Assembly (NCBI GenBank): GCA_014376325.1 | Contig: JACMRP010000143.1 | Location: forward strand, 1 to 7,583 | Direction: 5' to 3' | Length of the DNA stretch: 7,583 bases | From: Pseudobdellovibrionaceae bacterium | GTDB taxonomy: Bacteria > Bdellovibrionota > Bdellovibrionia > Bdellovibrionales > Bdellovibrionaceae | In this document: positions 1 through 5,495 of the stretch, in pieces | How the letters are laid out: every line of letters starts with the position of its first letter | Position numbering within the stretch: the first letter of the stretch is position 1 | The notes under the pieces: model-generated | Told to the model about the DNA's origin: nothing | What the model saw: only the letters and a program-made list of their open reading frames with translations | The model's database searches: none | Made by a program: the position numbers and the translations under genes

Positions 1-189
1 GAGTGTGGTTGGGCAGGACGCGCGCTCGCAAACACGAAGCACGAAACAGAATTTCTGATGAAAAGTCTTTCCGACGAAGCAACGCAAGCCTTCTACAAAA
101 TGCGAACGGGCAAAGTCTTCCAGCTACCAGTCCGCCAAAGCAAAGCCGGCATGATCGTCCTGCCAAAATCCGCAATCACGGTGCTCTAA
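1..189 (+). CDS. 3' end of a second, inverted copy of the small exported-protein gene (partial)
   Basis: Frame 1 is open from the left edge to TAA at 187-189 and encodes 62 residues identical to residues 109-170 of the minus-strand protein at 264-776, beginning ECGWAGRAL and ending with AITVL. The 5' part lies outside the window. The two nucleotide differences from the other copy both fall in third positions of leucine codons (CTA versus CTC at 124-126, CTC versus CTT at 184-186), so the protein is unchanged. Whether this is a real second gene or one arm of an assembly or amplification fold-back cannot be decided from the sequence. The function of the encoded protein is unknown. Confidence 0.55.
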   Translation, partial: ECGWAGRALANTKHETEFLMKSLSDEATQAFYKMRTGKVFQLPVRQSKAGMIVLPKSAITVL

Positions 190-265
190 GGTACGCCCTT
201 CTTTTTGGGCAAGCGTTGCGTCAACGAAGTGACGCAACGCTTGCCCAAAAAGAAGGGCGTACCTT
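188..265. terminator. 36-bp perfect hairpin between convergent gene ends, possible bidirectional terminator
   Basis: Bases 188-223 pair perfectly with 230-265 around the loop ACGAAG. The stem includes the last two bases of both TAA stop codons. It contains a run of five T (202-206) and the complementary A run on the other arm, but no T tract follows the stem, so it is not a textbook intrinsic terminator. It may act on both convergent transcripts. It is also the centre of the larger inverted repeat, and could be where an assembly or amplification switched strand. Confidence 0.45.
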
Positions 266-776
266 AAAGCACCGTGATTGCGGATTTTGGCAGGACGATC
301 ATGCCGGCTTTGCTTTGGCGGACTGGGAGCTGGAAGACTTTGCCCGTTCGCATTTTGTAGAAGGCTTGCGTTGCTTCGTCGGAAAGACTTTTCATCAGAA
401 ATTCTGTTTCGTGCTTCGTGTTTGCGAGCGCGCGTCCTGCCCAACCACACTCGCCGACTTTAAGATTTTCGCCTTTGCCACCCGCTGGCTTTGTGGCCGC
501 ACGGAATTTATAACGAACGGAATTTTGATCGAGCTGCTCGCTCCCCGCATTTGCGGCAGTCCAATCAAAATGAAATCGACTCTTCTTCGCTTTGCAGATC
601 AGCAAATACTCACTGCCCGACGCCGCCGGTTTTTTACTTTCAACAAGCACTTCAGATTGATTACCCGAAGCGTCTAGGACCGGATCCGCGTGAGTGGCTT
701 TGCCGGCACAACCGATGATTGCCAGAGCCGCTATGAGTAAATATTTCCAGGAAAACTTTTTTGTACGTGTGATCAT
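264..776 (-). CDS. Small exported protein, probable lipoprotein, unknown function
   Basis: 170 residues. A basic N-terminus (MITRTKK) is followed by a hydrophobic stretch at about 12-22 and a lipobox-like IIGC with Cys23, suggesting signal peptidase II processing. An alternative signal peptidase I site follows Ala30 (THA before Asp31). The mature part has Cys61 (YLLICKAK) and Cys110 (VGECGWAGRAL), possibly a disulfide pair. This LxxGECxWxxRxL-type stretch resembles small secreted hypothetical proteins I have seen elsewhere, but I assign no function. The ATG at 776 overlaps the upstream EI24-family stop as ATGA, and an AGAGGTGG ribosome site lies just before it inside that gene. It is the last gene of a four-gene operon ending in the hairpin at 188-265. 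A second copy of its 3' end lies inverted at 1-189. Confidence 0.85.
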   Translation of the reverse strand: MITRTKKFSWKYLLIAALAIIGCAGKATHADPVLDASGNQSEVLVESKKPAASGSEYLLICKAKKSRFHFDWTAANAGSEQLDQNSVRYKFRAATKPAGGKGENLKVGECGWAGRALANTKHETEFLMKSLSDEATQAFYKMRTGKVFQLPVRQSKAGMIVLPKSAITVL

Positions 777-1528
777 GAAGCCACCTCTTCAGTGGATCCA
801 TTATCCCGTAGCTCTTTCAGCGCGTTCAAGCAAAAATGGGCATAGGCTAGTCCAGCAAACACCGGCATCACGACGAAAGTCAGTGGCACATAATTGAAAC
901 TTCCTAAAATCGCGCCCAATCCGTAAAGGCTGCGCTGCTGTTGGCTTTCGATGAGATGGCGCTCTTCCAAAGACGCATATTCTTCGAGGACATCATACAC
1001 GAAAACACGTTTATTAAGATACGCGCCGAGTAAAATTGGCACCAAGATCGCACCGCCAGGAATTAGCCAGAGAGGCATCGTGACGATTAGCAAAACAGAA
1101 TACACGCCGCCGGCTTTCAACGTATTCCAAATATTTCCGAGAGCGCTTCCGCCGTATTTCTTCTGAAGAGTTGGGTAATATTTCAGTCCGACAATGCGGA
1201 GTAAAATCGGCATCAAAACAATCGACACGATGACGACCGTGACCAGGTACGCGATCGGCAAAAATAAAAGCACCACCAAAGCGACCGCAATAACAGAAGT
1301 CGCAATGCCAAAAACATCCGATGAACTCCAGGCGCCAAACACCTGCGTTGCGAGGGTAGAATGCTGCATGCTCTCGGAAAGTGAAGCGACCCACACCGTC
1401 CCCAACGTCGCAAATAAAACGACTCCGACAAGCAAAGTCAGCAACAAGGGTACCAATAATAAAAATAAAATTCGTATATCCAAGCAGCTAACGAATGCAT
1501 CCTTCAGAGCCCGCCCGATATTTGTCAT
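773..1528 (-). CDS. EI24/CysZ-family integral membrane protein
   Basis: 251 residues, close to E. coli CysZ (about 250). Hydrophobic blocks lie at about 19-50, 71-114, 140-172 and 212-238, the two longest able to form paired helices. The stretch YDVLEEYASLEERHLIESQQQ (178-198), followed by a glycine-rich segment and FNYVPLTFVVMPVFAG with AYAHF, is characteristic of the EI24 domain (PF07264). The N-terminal AxxDAFxSCLDxRIL also fits. CysZ members conduct sulfate, but many EI24 proteins are uncharacterised and no cysteine-biosynthesis gene lies nearby, so no substrate is assigned. The ATG at 1528 overlaps the exporter stop as ATGA, and its own stop overlaps the next start in the same way. A purine-rich GGAAAGAAG precedes the start. 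It acts in the inner membrane. Confidence 0.88.
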   Translation of the reverse strand: MTNIGRALKDAFVSCLDIRILFLLLVPLLLTLLVGVVLFATLGTVWVASLSESMQHSTLATQVFGAWSSSDVFGIATSVIAVALVVLLFLPIAYLVTVVIVSIVLMPILLRIVGLKYYPTLQKKYGGSALGNIWNTLKAGGVYSVLLIVTMPLWLIPGGAILVPILLGAYLNKRVFVYDVLEEYASLEERHLIESQQQRSLYGLGAILGSFNYVPLTFVVMPVFAGLAYAHFCLNALKELRDNGSTEEVAS

Positions 1529-2718
1529 GAGGTCTTCTTTCCGTCATTGCCGAAATTGCGGTACTTAAGAAGGCCAATCAGCAGCAACAATCCAGAAGAT
1601 ACCATCAAAGCCTTCGACGACGAAAGCTGATTCGCTACGAGGCCCCAAGTGATGCTACCAATGCTCATTCCAAGATAAAACACCGCAAGAAAGACACCGA
1701 GCATCGTCGCTTTCAGCTGTGAGTTCGCAGCTAATCCGCGAGTGCTCATGTTCATCAAAGTTGCGAGCACGATCCACCCGACGCCGGCCAACGTCATCGC
1801 GAGGCAAGCGGTCGCGTATCCGTCAGCGAACGCGAGCGTCACCTCTCCAGCCGCAAAAATTAAGTACGCGAAACTGAGCGATTCACGCGTGCGTGAAGGA
1901 TTCATCAGTTTATTCGCGAAAAGCGCGCTCAGAAAAGCACCTAGCCCCAAACATCCTAACAGGGACCCATACTGCAGAGATTCTAAATGCAGTTCGATTC
2001 GGCCACGCACCGGATACAAAGCCCACAGGCACGAAGCCGCAAAACTGACGAAGAAAATCTCCACCCACAGCGCAGAATTTTTGCGAGAGAATAAAATCAG
2101 CCAGTCGGACTTCGTCAGTTTTTGCAACGGACGCGCGACTTCAGCGGACTTCAAGGGCCATCGATAATAATATACGATCAATCCAGAGTAAAAAACCGCA
2201 TCTAAAAAAAATGCATTCTGCGCGCCCGCAAATCCAAGCACAAAACCACCGATGGCGGGCCCGATGACACGAGTCATGTTTAAACCAATGTAATAAACCA
2301 GCACCGCGTTCTGCTGTTCGTGTGCTGGCACAAGTTCAGAAAGCACTGTCTGGTAAGCGGGACCGTTCAGCGCAACGCCGATCCCCATCATGAAGCTGAG
2401 TAAAAGCATCGAGGTCTCGGTTACGGAACCCGTCGCGGCCTGGACTCCAAGCACGGCAGAAGAAATCATCATCAAGGCTTGGGCTAAGAGCAAAATCTTT
2501 CGGCGATTTCCGTGGTCGGCCCAGAAGCCGGCCGGAATCGAAAACAAAACGATGGGAAGACTGCTAGAAAATGCGAGGAAAGAAATAACCAGCGGCGAAT
2601 GCGTCAGGTGAGTCATCACCCAACTTGCAGCGACATCGCGAATCCACGTTCCAAGATTCGACAGAAAAGCGCAGATCCAAAAAAGCGTGTAACTACGGTA
2701 CCGAAACGGCGACCACAC
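1525..2718 (-). CDS. Major facilitator superfamily exporter (MFS_3 / EntS-like)
   Basis: 397 residues, the usual length of a 12-helix MFS protein. The N-terminus (SPFRYRSYTLFWICAFLSNLG) is typical of the MFS_3 family (PF05977), which includes the enterobactin exporter EntS. Motif A is present in the loop after helix 2 as GFWADHGNRRK (64-74). LSELVPAHEQQNAV (127-140) and RVIGPAIGGFVLG (150-162) match the conserved helix 4-5 region. Substrate is unknown; small-molecule efflux is the family role. Translation starts at GTG (2718-2716), directly abutting the TAA of the upstream 49-residue gene (TAAGTG), which suggests reinitiation; the start is supported because family proteins begin at this point. 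The stop overlaps the EI24-family start. No siderophore genes are visible. Confidence 0.9.
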   Translation of the reverse strand: MWSPFRYRSYTLFWICAFLSNLGTWIRDVAASWVMTHLTHSPLVISFLAFSSSLPIVLFSIPAGFWADHGNRRKILLLAQALMMISSAVLGVQAATGSVTETSMLLLSFMMGIGVALNGPAYQTVLSELVPAHEQQNAVLVYYIGLNMTRVIGPAIGGFVLGFAGAQNAFFLDAVFYSGLIVYYYRWPLKSAEVARPLQKLTKSDWLILFSRKNSALWVEIFFVSFAASCLWALYPVRGRIELHLESLQYGSLLGCLGLGAFLSALFANKLMNPSRTRESLSFAYLIFAAGEVTLAFADGYATACLAMTLAGVGWIVLATLMNMSTRGLAANSQLKATMLGVFLAVFYLGMSIGSITWGLVANQLSSSKALMVSSGLLLLIGLLKYRNFGNDGKKTS

Positions 2719-2868
2719 TTAGTATGAGGGACCCCATTTTAGCGCCATGAACACGATCAACAAAACGGGAATCGAAGCGTAAAGAAAAAACGGCAGCATT
2801 TCTTTCGCGACGATGCGGTCTTCTTCTTCTTTGTGGGCATTTTTTGCGTTTTGTGAGTGATCGCTCAT
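2719..2868 (-). CDS. 49-residue single-helix membrane protein, first gene of operon
   Basis: The product starts MSDHSQNAKNAHKEEEDR and ends KWGPSY. A charged N-terminal half (1-23) precedes one hydrophobic helix at about 25-43. The frame remains open upstream to 2997, but the ATG at 2868 is chosen because GGAGG sits 4 nt before it (GGAGGACCCATG), and the upstream extension would cross the predicted promoter. Its TAA directly abuts the GTG of the MFS exporter, so it may be an accessory subunit or a coupling leader for it; this is inference. I recognise no family. Transcription probably starts near 2912 from the promoter at 2919-2947. Confidence 0.75.
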   Translation of the reverse strand: MSDHSQNAKNAHKEEEDRIVAKEMLPFFLYASIPVLLIVFMALKWGPSY

Positions 2869-2918
2869 GGGTCCTCCGGGGGACGTTCTAATTGCATGAA
2901 TAATGTGCAGCTCTGAAT

Positions 2919-2947
2919 ATTTTAAGCGAAAGCCTTGCGAAGCGCAA
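2919..2947 (-). promoter_or_regulatory. Sigma70-type promoter for the four-gene minus-strand operon
   Basis: On the minus strand, TTGCGC (2947-2942) is followed by 17 nt and TAAAAT (2924-2919). A start near 2912 would give a leader of about 44 nt with a GGAGG site before the ATG at 2868. The -35 element lies in the palindrome at 2934-2948, which it shares with the divergent tdk promoter. Confidence 0.6.
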
Positions 2948-2948
2948 G
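2934..2948. promoter_or_regulatory. Palindrome CTTGCGAAGCGCAAG containing both divergent -35 elements
   Basis: Six-base arms (CTTGCG and CGCAAG) flank a 3-nt centre. The plus-strand -35 candidate TTGCGA (2935-2940) and the minus-strand candidate TTGCGC (2947-2942) lie back to back with one base between them. It could be an operator, or just the result of two adjacent similar -35 boxes. No regulator gene is adjacent. Confidence 0.5.
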
Positions 2949-2963
2949 CGTCGTCGTTATAGC
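2935..2963 (+). promoter_or_regulatory. Promoter for tdk, predicted leaderless
   Basis: TTGCGA (2935-2940), a 17-nt spacer, then TATAGC (2958-2963). The -10 element ends 6 nt before the ATG of tdk at 2970, so transcription should start at or next to the start codon. No Shine-Dalgarno sequence is present before this ATG, which agrees with a leaderless transcript. Confidence 0.55.
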
Positions 2964-2969
2964 TTTTGT

Positions 2970-3587
2970 ATGCCACAAAATCAGCCCCCTTATTCAACCG
3001 ATTTTTCTCATTCTAGTCACCCGAGAGGTTGGATCGAAGTGATCGTGGGCTCTATGTTCAGCGGCAAAACCGAAGAGCTGATCCGCAGGTTGCGCCGCGC
3101 CGAATATGCTAGGCAACCTTTGCAGGTTTTTAAGCCCGGAATCGACGACCGTTACAGCATGACGGACGTCACTTCCCATAATAAGACATCCATTACGTCG
3201 ATCCCGCTAAAGTCTGCGGGCGAGCTTTGGCAGCATCTCGCGCCAGAGACGAAAGTCGTAGGCATCGACGAGGGGCAGTTTTTCGACGACGGCCTGATTC
3301 AAGTTGCGCAGGATTTAGCGGATCGCGGATTGCGCGTCATCATCGCTGGGCTCGACACGGATTGGCAAGCGAAGCCATTCGGCCCGATTCCGACCCTGAT
3401 GGCGATTGCGGAAAATGTCTCAAAACAGCATGCGGTGTGCGTAGTCTGTGGTGGCACCGCAAGCCGCACTCAGCGAACGAGCGGCGGCACCGGCCAGGTT
3501 GAAGTCGGCGCGCTCGACTCTTACGAAGCCCGATGCCGGGAGCACTTCAAGCCAATCGTTGATAGAAGTTATTCGTTCGCTCCGTAG
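2970..3587 (+). CDS. tdk: Thymidine kinase, type II
   Basis: 205 residues. The cytosolic enzyme phosphorylates thymidine to dTMP with ATP in pyrimidine salvage. The P-loop is GSMFSGKT (27-34), preceded by GWIEVI as in type II enzymes. DEGQFF (100-105) is the conserved DE(A/G)QF segment with catalytic Glu101. Residues [12 protein letters not shown] (137-148) form the typical substrate-region block. The structural zinc site is complete: Cys157 and Cys160 (CVVC), Cys189 and His192 (CREH). The lasso region contains TQRT and ends in [14 protein letters not shown]. The first 19 residues precede the conserved domain, but no other in-frame start fits. The gene diverges from the exporter operon and its last 19 bases overlap the convergent lipoprotein gene. 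No ribosome site precedes the ATG. Confidence 0.97.
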   Translation: MPQNQPPYSTDFSHSSHPRGWIEVIVGSMFSGKTEELIRRLRRAEYARQPLQVFKPGIDDRYSMTDVTSHNKTSITSIPLKSAGELWQHLAPETKVVGIDEGQFFDDGLIQVAQDLADRGLRVIIAGLDTDWQAKPFGPIPTLMAIAENVSKQHAVCVVCGGTASRTQRTSGGTGQVEVGALDSYEARCREHFKPIVDRSYSFAP

Positions 3588-4105
3588 AATACGGAAAATT
3601 TCAGATCTATATTTTTGCAGGCGCCGGTGTTTTCGATATCGACGCGAATGACGGAGAGCTTTTCGAGCGACACCTGGTGACGCACGCCGGGAGCGACTAC
3701 CAATACCTGATTGTGATCATCTAAAAGCGTATACACCGGTTTCATTTCTGTCGAGTTCGCGCAATCCTGGTAGGACTTCGTCTCGCCTTCGATCATGAAC
3801 CATCCGTTGTACGGGATCGGCATCGCAAATATTTTACGTAGACGCAAAAATTCAGGCTTTATATCCGTCGCTGAAAAAACATTTACCGCAGCGGGATCTT
3901 GATTCACCGGAGTAATTTTTAAAGGTTCATTTTTTAGTTTTAACATCTGCAGATCGACAGCCGCCTTTTCTCTTGGCTTTAGATCCACTGAAGATTGAGG
4001 GCCCCCACCGGCCCCGCCCGTACCACCGGTAACGTCCTTTTTAACTCCGCACGCGGTCAGAACAAGAGTCATCAAGAGGGGCGAAAATAAGCATCTCGAA
4101 ATCAT
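3569..4105 (-). CDS. Lipoprotein of unknown function
   Basis: 178 residues. The signal sequence [19 protein letters not shown] has a clear lipobox LTAC with acylated Cys19. A glycine-rich linker (27-35, GGTGGAGGG) then separates the lipid anchor from the soluble domain, which should lie in the periplasm or at the outer membrane. Residue +2 is Gly, not Asp, so outer-membrane sorting is plausible by the enterobacterial rule. The domain has two cysteines (115 and 163) that may pair. No known family is recognised. GAGG lies 7 nt before the ATG at 4105. The stop region overlaps the convergent end of tdk by 19 bp, and no terminator is seen between them. Confidence 0.85.
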   Translation of the reverse strand: MISRCLFSPLLMTLVLTACGVKKDVTGGTGGAGGGPQSSVDLKPREKAAVDLQMLKLKNEPLKITPVNQDPAAVNVFSATDIKPEFLRLRKIFAMPIPYNGWFMIEGETKSYQDCANSTEMKPVYTLLDDHNQVLVVAPGVRHQVSLEKLSVIRVDIENTGACKNIDLKFSVFYGANE

Positions 4106-4160
4106 GATTGGACCTCTTCAAAGTTGGTGCCCATTTTTAACACAAAATCCGCGTTACCGA

Positions 4161-4189
4161 TTTATTTTCTTCGGGAAAAGGGATCTAAT
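4161..4189 (+). promoter_or_regulatory. Candidate leaderless promoter of the zinc-ribbon gene
   Basis: TCTAAT (4184-4189) matches the -10 consensus at five of six positions and ends 6 nt before the ATG at 4196, the same spacing as at tdk and ppiC. The -35 candidate TTTATT (4161-4166), 17 nt upstream, is poor. The only purine-rich stretch (AAAGGGA) lies about 12 nt before the ATG, which is far for a ribosome site. Confidence 0.4.
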
Positions 4190-4195
4190 AACCTA

Positions 4196-4561
4196 ATGAT
4201 GGATATAAGCGTTTATAGCCAAAGAGACAAAGTCTACGTCGCCTCGATTCCAGGAAAAGTCTACACGCCGAAGGATAAAACCCGCAGGGCCCTTCAACGA
4301 TTCTTTGGCTTCGTCGCGCTAGCGGCAGTCTCGATTTTGGCACCCGTTGCGCACTTTTTTTTGGTCCCGGCTTTCTTAATCGCAGCTCCGTTCGTCGCGT
4401 ACAAAGCGTTTCGTGAAGACGTCGTACTTGAAGGTACAGAGCTAACTTGTCCGGAGTGCAACAAAACTTCGAAGTTCACAAAAATGTCTGGCACGTGGCC
4501 ATTACACCAGCACTGCACTGAATGCATGAACCGAATCTATTTTGAACCTGCAAAATCGTAG
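4196..4561 (+). CDS. Membrane-anchored zinc-ribbon protein, unknown function
   Basis: 121 residues from the ATG at 4196; the next codon is also ATG. The frame is open upstream to a TTG at 4124, but that stretch runs into the spacer shared with the divergent lipoprotein and has no ribosome site. Order of parts: a short polar N-terminus (1-33), a hydrophobic region at about 36-70 able to form a helical hairpin (FVALAAVSILAP and FLVPAFLIAAPFVAY), then a C-terminal cytoplasmic-type zinc ribbon with Cys85-x2-Cys88 (CPEC) and Cys107-x2-Cys110 (CTEC), with His104 and His106 close to the second pair. The zinc ribbon suggests nucleic-acid or protein binding at the membrane, but no function is assigned. 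It does not overlap its neighbours. Confidence 0.78.
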   Translation: MMDISVYSQRDKVYVASIPGKVYTPKDKTRRALQRFFGFVALAAVSILAPVAHFFLVPAFLIAAPFVAYKAFREDVVLEGTELTCPECNKTSKFTKMSGTWPLHQHCTECMNRIYFEPAKS

Positions 4562-4590
4562 AAACGTCACACGTATCCCGAAAACGTGTT

Positions 4591-4620
4591 TTGTTTGTGA
4601 GTCCATTGTCGGCGCATACT
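4591..4620 (+). promoter_or_regulatory. Weak candidate promoter of the four-cysteine secreted protein gene
   Basis: TTGTTT (4591-4596), 18-nt spacer, CATACT (4615-4620, four of six consensus bases). A start near 4627 would leave a short leader that includes the GGAGG site at 4635-4639. Both elements are imperfect. Confidence 0.3.
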
Positions 4621-4644
4621 GACCTCAACTAATTGGAGGTTTAC

Positions 4645-5121
4645 ATGAAAGCAATTCTCGCGATGACATTATTTTTGACGGCCCTTTCGACCCAAGCTGC
4701 GGAACCAACAGATCCACCGGTAATTTTGCCGAGTATCGTAGGCTCTTGGACGCTAGGCGGCCTTGCGTGCAGTAGCGGCACTCCACTGAGCGGAGGTATC
4801 AAGATCGGGCAAGACACTTTGAAGGCGACTTTCGAAGAAAACAAAAGTTTTTCGCAAGTGGGAACAATCTCTGGGTGCGGGATGACCTCGAAAGGCACCT
4901 ACAAGCTTGACGGATCTGTTCTGTCGACGACGATGACGGAGTCACAAACTTGTAAAGATGCAAATCCGATTCCGATGAACGATTCAAAAACTTTCTTCGT
5001 CGCCCATTTAGGTGATCTGCAGATGGTGAGTATCGCGACCGGAAATGAAGCGGCGATGGTTTGCCCTGATGGGGATGCACTCGTACTCACTTACAACCGT
5101 GAAGTGCCGCCAAAACCTTAG
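4645..5121 (+). CDS. Secreted four-cysteine protein, lipocalin-like appearance, unknown function
   Basis: 158 residues. The ATG at 4645 follows GGAGG with 5 nt spacing; a TTG 12 nt upstream in the same frame overlaps that site and is rejected. A Sec signal peptide (MKAILAMTLFLTALSTQA) is probably cleaved before Ala19-Glu20. The mature protein begins with a proline-rich stretch, then IVGSWTLGGLAC (31-42), reminiscent of the first strand of lipocalin-like or META-type domains, and GTYKLDGSVLSTTMT (84-98), a typical beta hairpin of such folds. Cysteines 42, 78, 103 and 140 could make two disulfides in the periplasm. The fold assignment is an impression only. It converges on ppiC with 27 bp between stops. 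Confidence 0.8.
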   Translation: MKAILAMTLFLTALSTQAAEPTDPPVILPSIVGSWTLGGLACSSGTPLSGGIKIGQDTLKATFEENKSFSQVGTISGCGMTSKGTYKLDGSVLSTTMTESQTCKDANPIPMNDSKTFFVAHLGDLQMVSIATGNEAAMVCPDGDALVLTYNREVPPKP

Positions 5122-5148
5122 CGGCCAAAAACGATCTGGGCAAAGTTT

Positions 5149-5418
5149 CTAGGAATTTCGCAGGATTAAATGATAACCGAATTTGGTTTTCACTGGCTTT
5201 GTGGTCATCTGCCCTGGAGCCAACAAGTAAGCCGCGTCTTCGAAGTCTTCGTCGGCGCGGCCCTTCTTCATTTCGCCGAGATCGCCACCCTTTGGGGCCG
5301 AAGGACATTTCGAAAAACGCACGGCAAGTTCCGCAAAACTTTTGCCCTGATTCAAAAGTCGCAGCACATCCTGCGCTTCGTACTCGTGTTGCACTAAAAT
5401 ATGTGAAAATGAAGCCAT
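5149..5418 (-). CDS. ppiC: Parvulin-type peptidyl-prolyl cis-trans isomerase (PpiC-like)
   Basis: 89 residues with no signal peptide, close to the 93 of E. coli PpiC (Par10), so probably a stand-alone cytoplasmic isomerase that assists folding of proline-containing chains. The domain is complete: SHILV (5-9, His6), FAELAVRFSKCPSAPKGGDL (28-47) with Cys38, GRADEDFEDAAY (53-64) with Phe59, and PVKTKFGYHLI (75-85) with His83. The usual Met in the GxM motif is Ala55 here, while the other pocket residues are kept. The ATG at 5418 has only a weak AGG before it. The gene diverges from the aldehyde dehydrogenase and converges on the secreted-protein gene. Confidence 0.92.
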   Translation of the reverse strand: MASFSHILVQHEYEAQDVLRLLNQGKSFAELAVRFSKCPSAPKGGDLGEMKKGRADEDFEDAAYLLAPGQMTTKPVKTKFGYHLILRNS

Positions 5419-5424
5419 GCGCCT

Positions 5425-5453
5425 ATTTAACCCAAGATCCGAGTTTTGGTCAA
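5425..5453 (-). promoter_or_regulatory. Promoter for ppiC, predicted leaderless
   Basis: On the minus strand, TTGACC (5453-5448, five of six consensus bases) is followed by 17 nt and TTAAAT (5430-5425, four of six). The -10 ends 6 nt before the ATG at 5418, predicting transcription from the start codon or within a base or two of it. Confidence 0.6.
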
Positions 5454-5461
5454 TGGCGGCC

Positions 5462-5490
5462 TTGCCAAGATAACCCAGGTTAGTAAAGAT
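5462..5490 (+). promoter_or_regulatory. Candidate promoter of the aldehyde dehydrogenase gene
   Basis: TTGCCA (5462-5467, five of six consensus bases), 17-nt spacer, AAAGAT (5485-5490, only three of six), 5 nt before the ATG at 5496. An alternative is TTGGTC (5446-5451), 17 nt, GATAAC (5469-5474), which would give a leader of about 15 nt. Either way, no good ribosome site is present. Confidence 0.35.
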
Positions 5491-5495
5491 GAATT

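Larger units (their letters stand above)
1..452. repeat. Long inverted repeat, 223-bp arms around a 6-nt loop
   Basis: Bases 1-223 are the reverse complement of 230-452; base i pairs with base 453-i. Only two mismatches were found, at 126/327 and 186/267, so 221 of 223 positions match. The loop is ACGAAG at 224-229. The left arm may extend beyond the window. Each arm holds the last 62 codons and the stop of the same gene, so the two copies converge on a common hairpin. Long palindromes with such a short spacer are usually unstable in bacteria, and fold-backs of this kind commonly arise at contig ends or during whole-genome amplification. An artefact is therefore as likely as a real inverted duplication. 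Confidence 0.95.

Noticed and set aside
3..677. Long plus-strand open frame across the inverted repeat
   Set aside because: It is the antisense shadow of the exported-protein gene and exists because the palindrome mirrors the same frame; its sequence is low in sense and has no ribosome site.
773..1528. Calling the EI24-family protein CysZ sulfate permease
   Set aside because: The fold family fits, but no sulfur-assimilation gene is nearby and the context is an exporter operon, so the specific gene name is unsupported.
2869..2997. Upstream ATG at 2997 for the small membrane protein
   Set aside because: The 43-residue extension crosses the predicted promoter and tdk start, while the ATG at 2868 has GGAGG at ideal spacing.
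4124..4195. Upstream TTG or GTG start for the zinc-ribbon protein
   Set aside because: The extra 24 residues lack a ribosome site and lie where the promoter and divergent leader should be; the ATG at 4196 follows a good -10-like element.
4569..4589. Terminator after the zinc-ribbon gene (ACACG/CGTGT with following T-rich bases)
   Set aside because: The stem has only five pairs and an 11-nt loop, and the T tract is broken by G; too weak to annotate.
5106..5125. GCCGC/GCGGC hairpin at the convergent ends of the secreted-protein and ppiC genes
   Set aside because: Five pairs, 10-nt loop and no T tract on either strand; could be chance.
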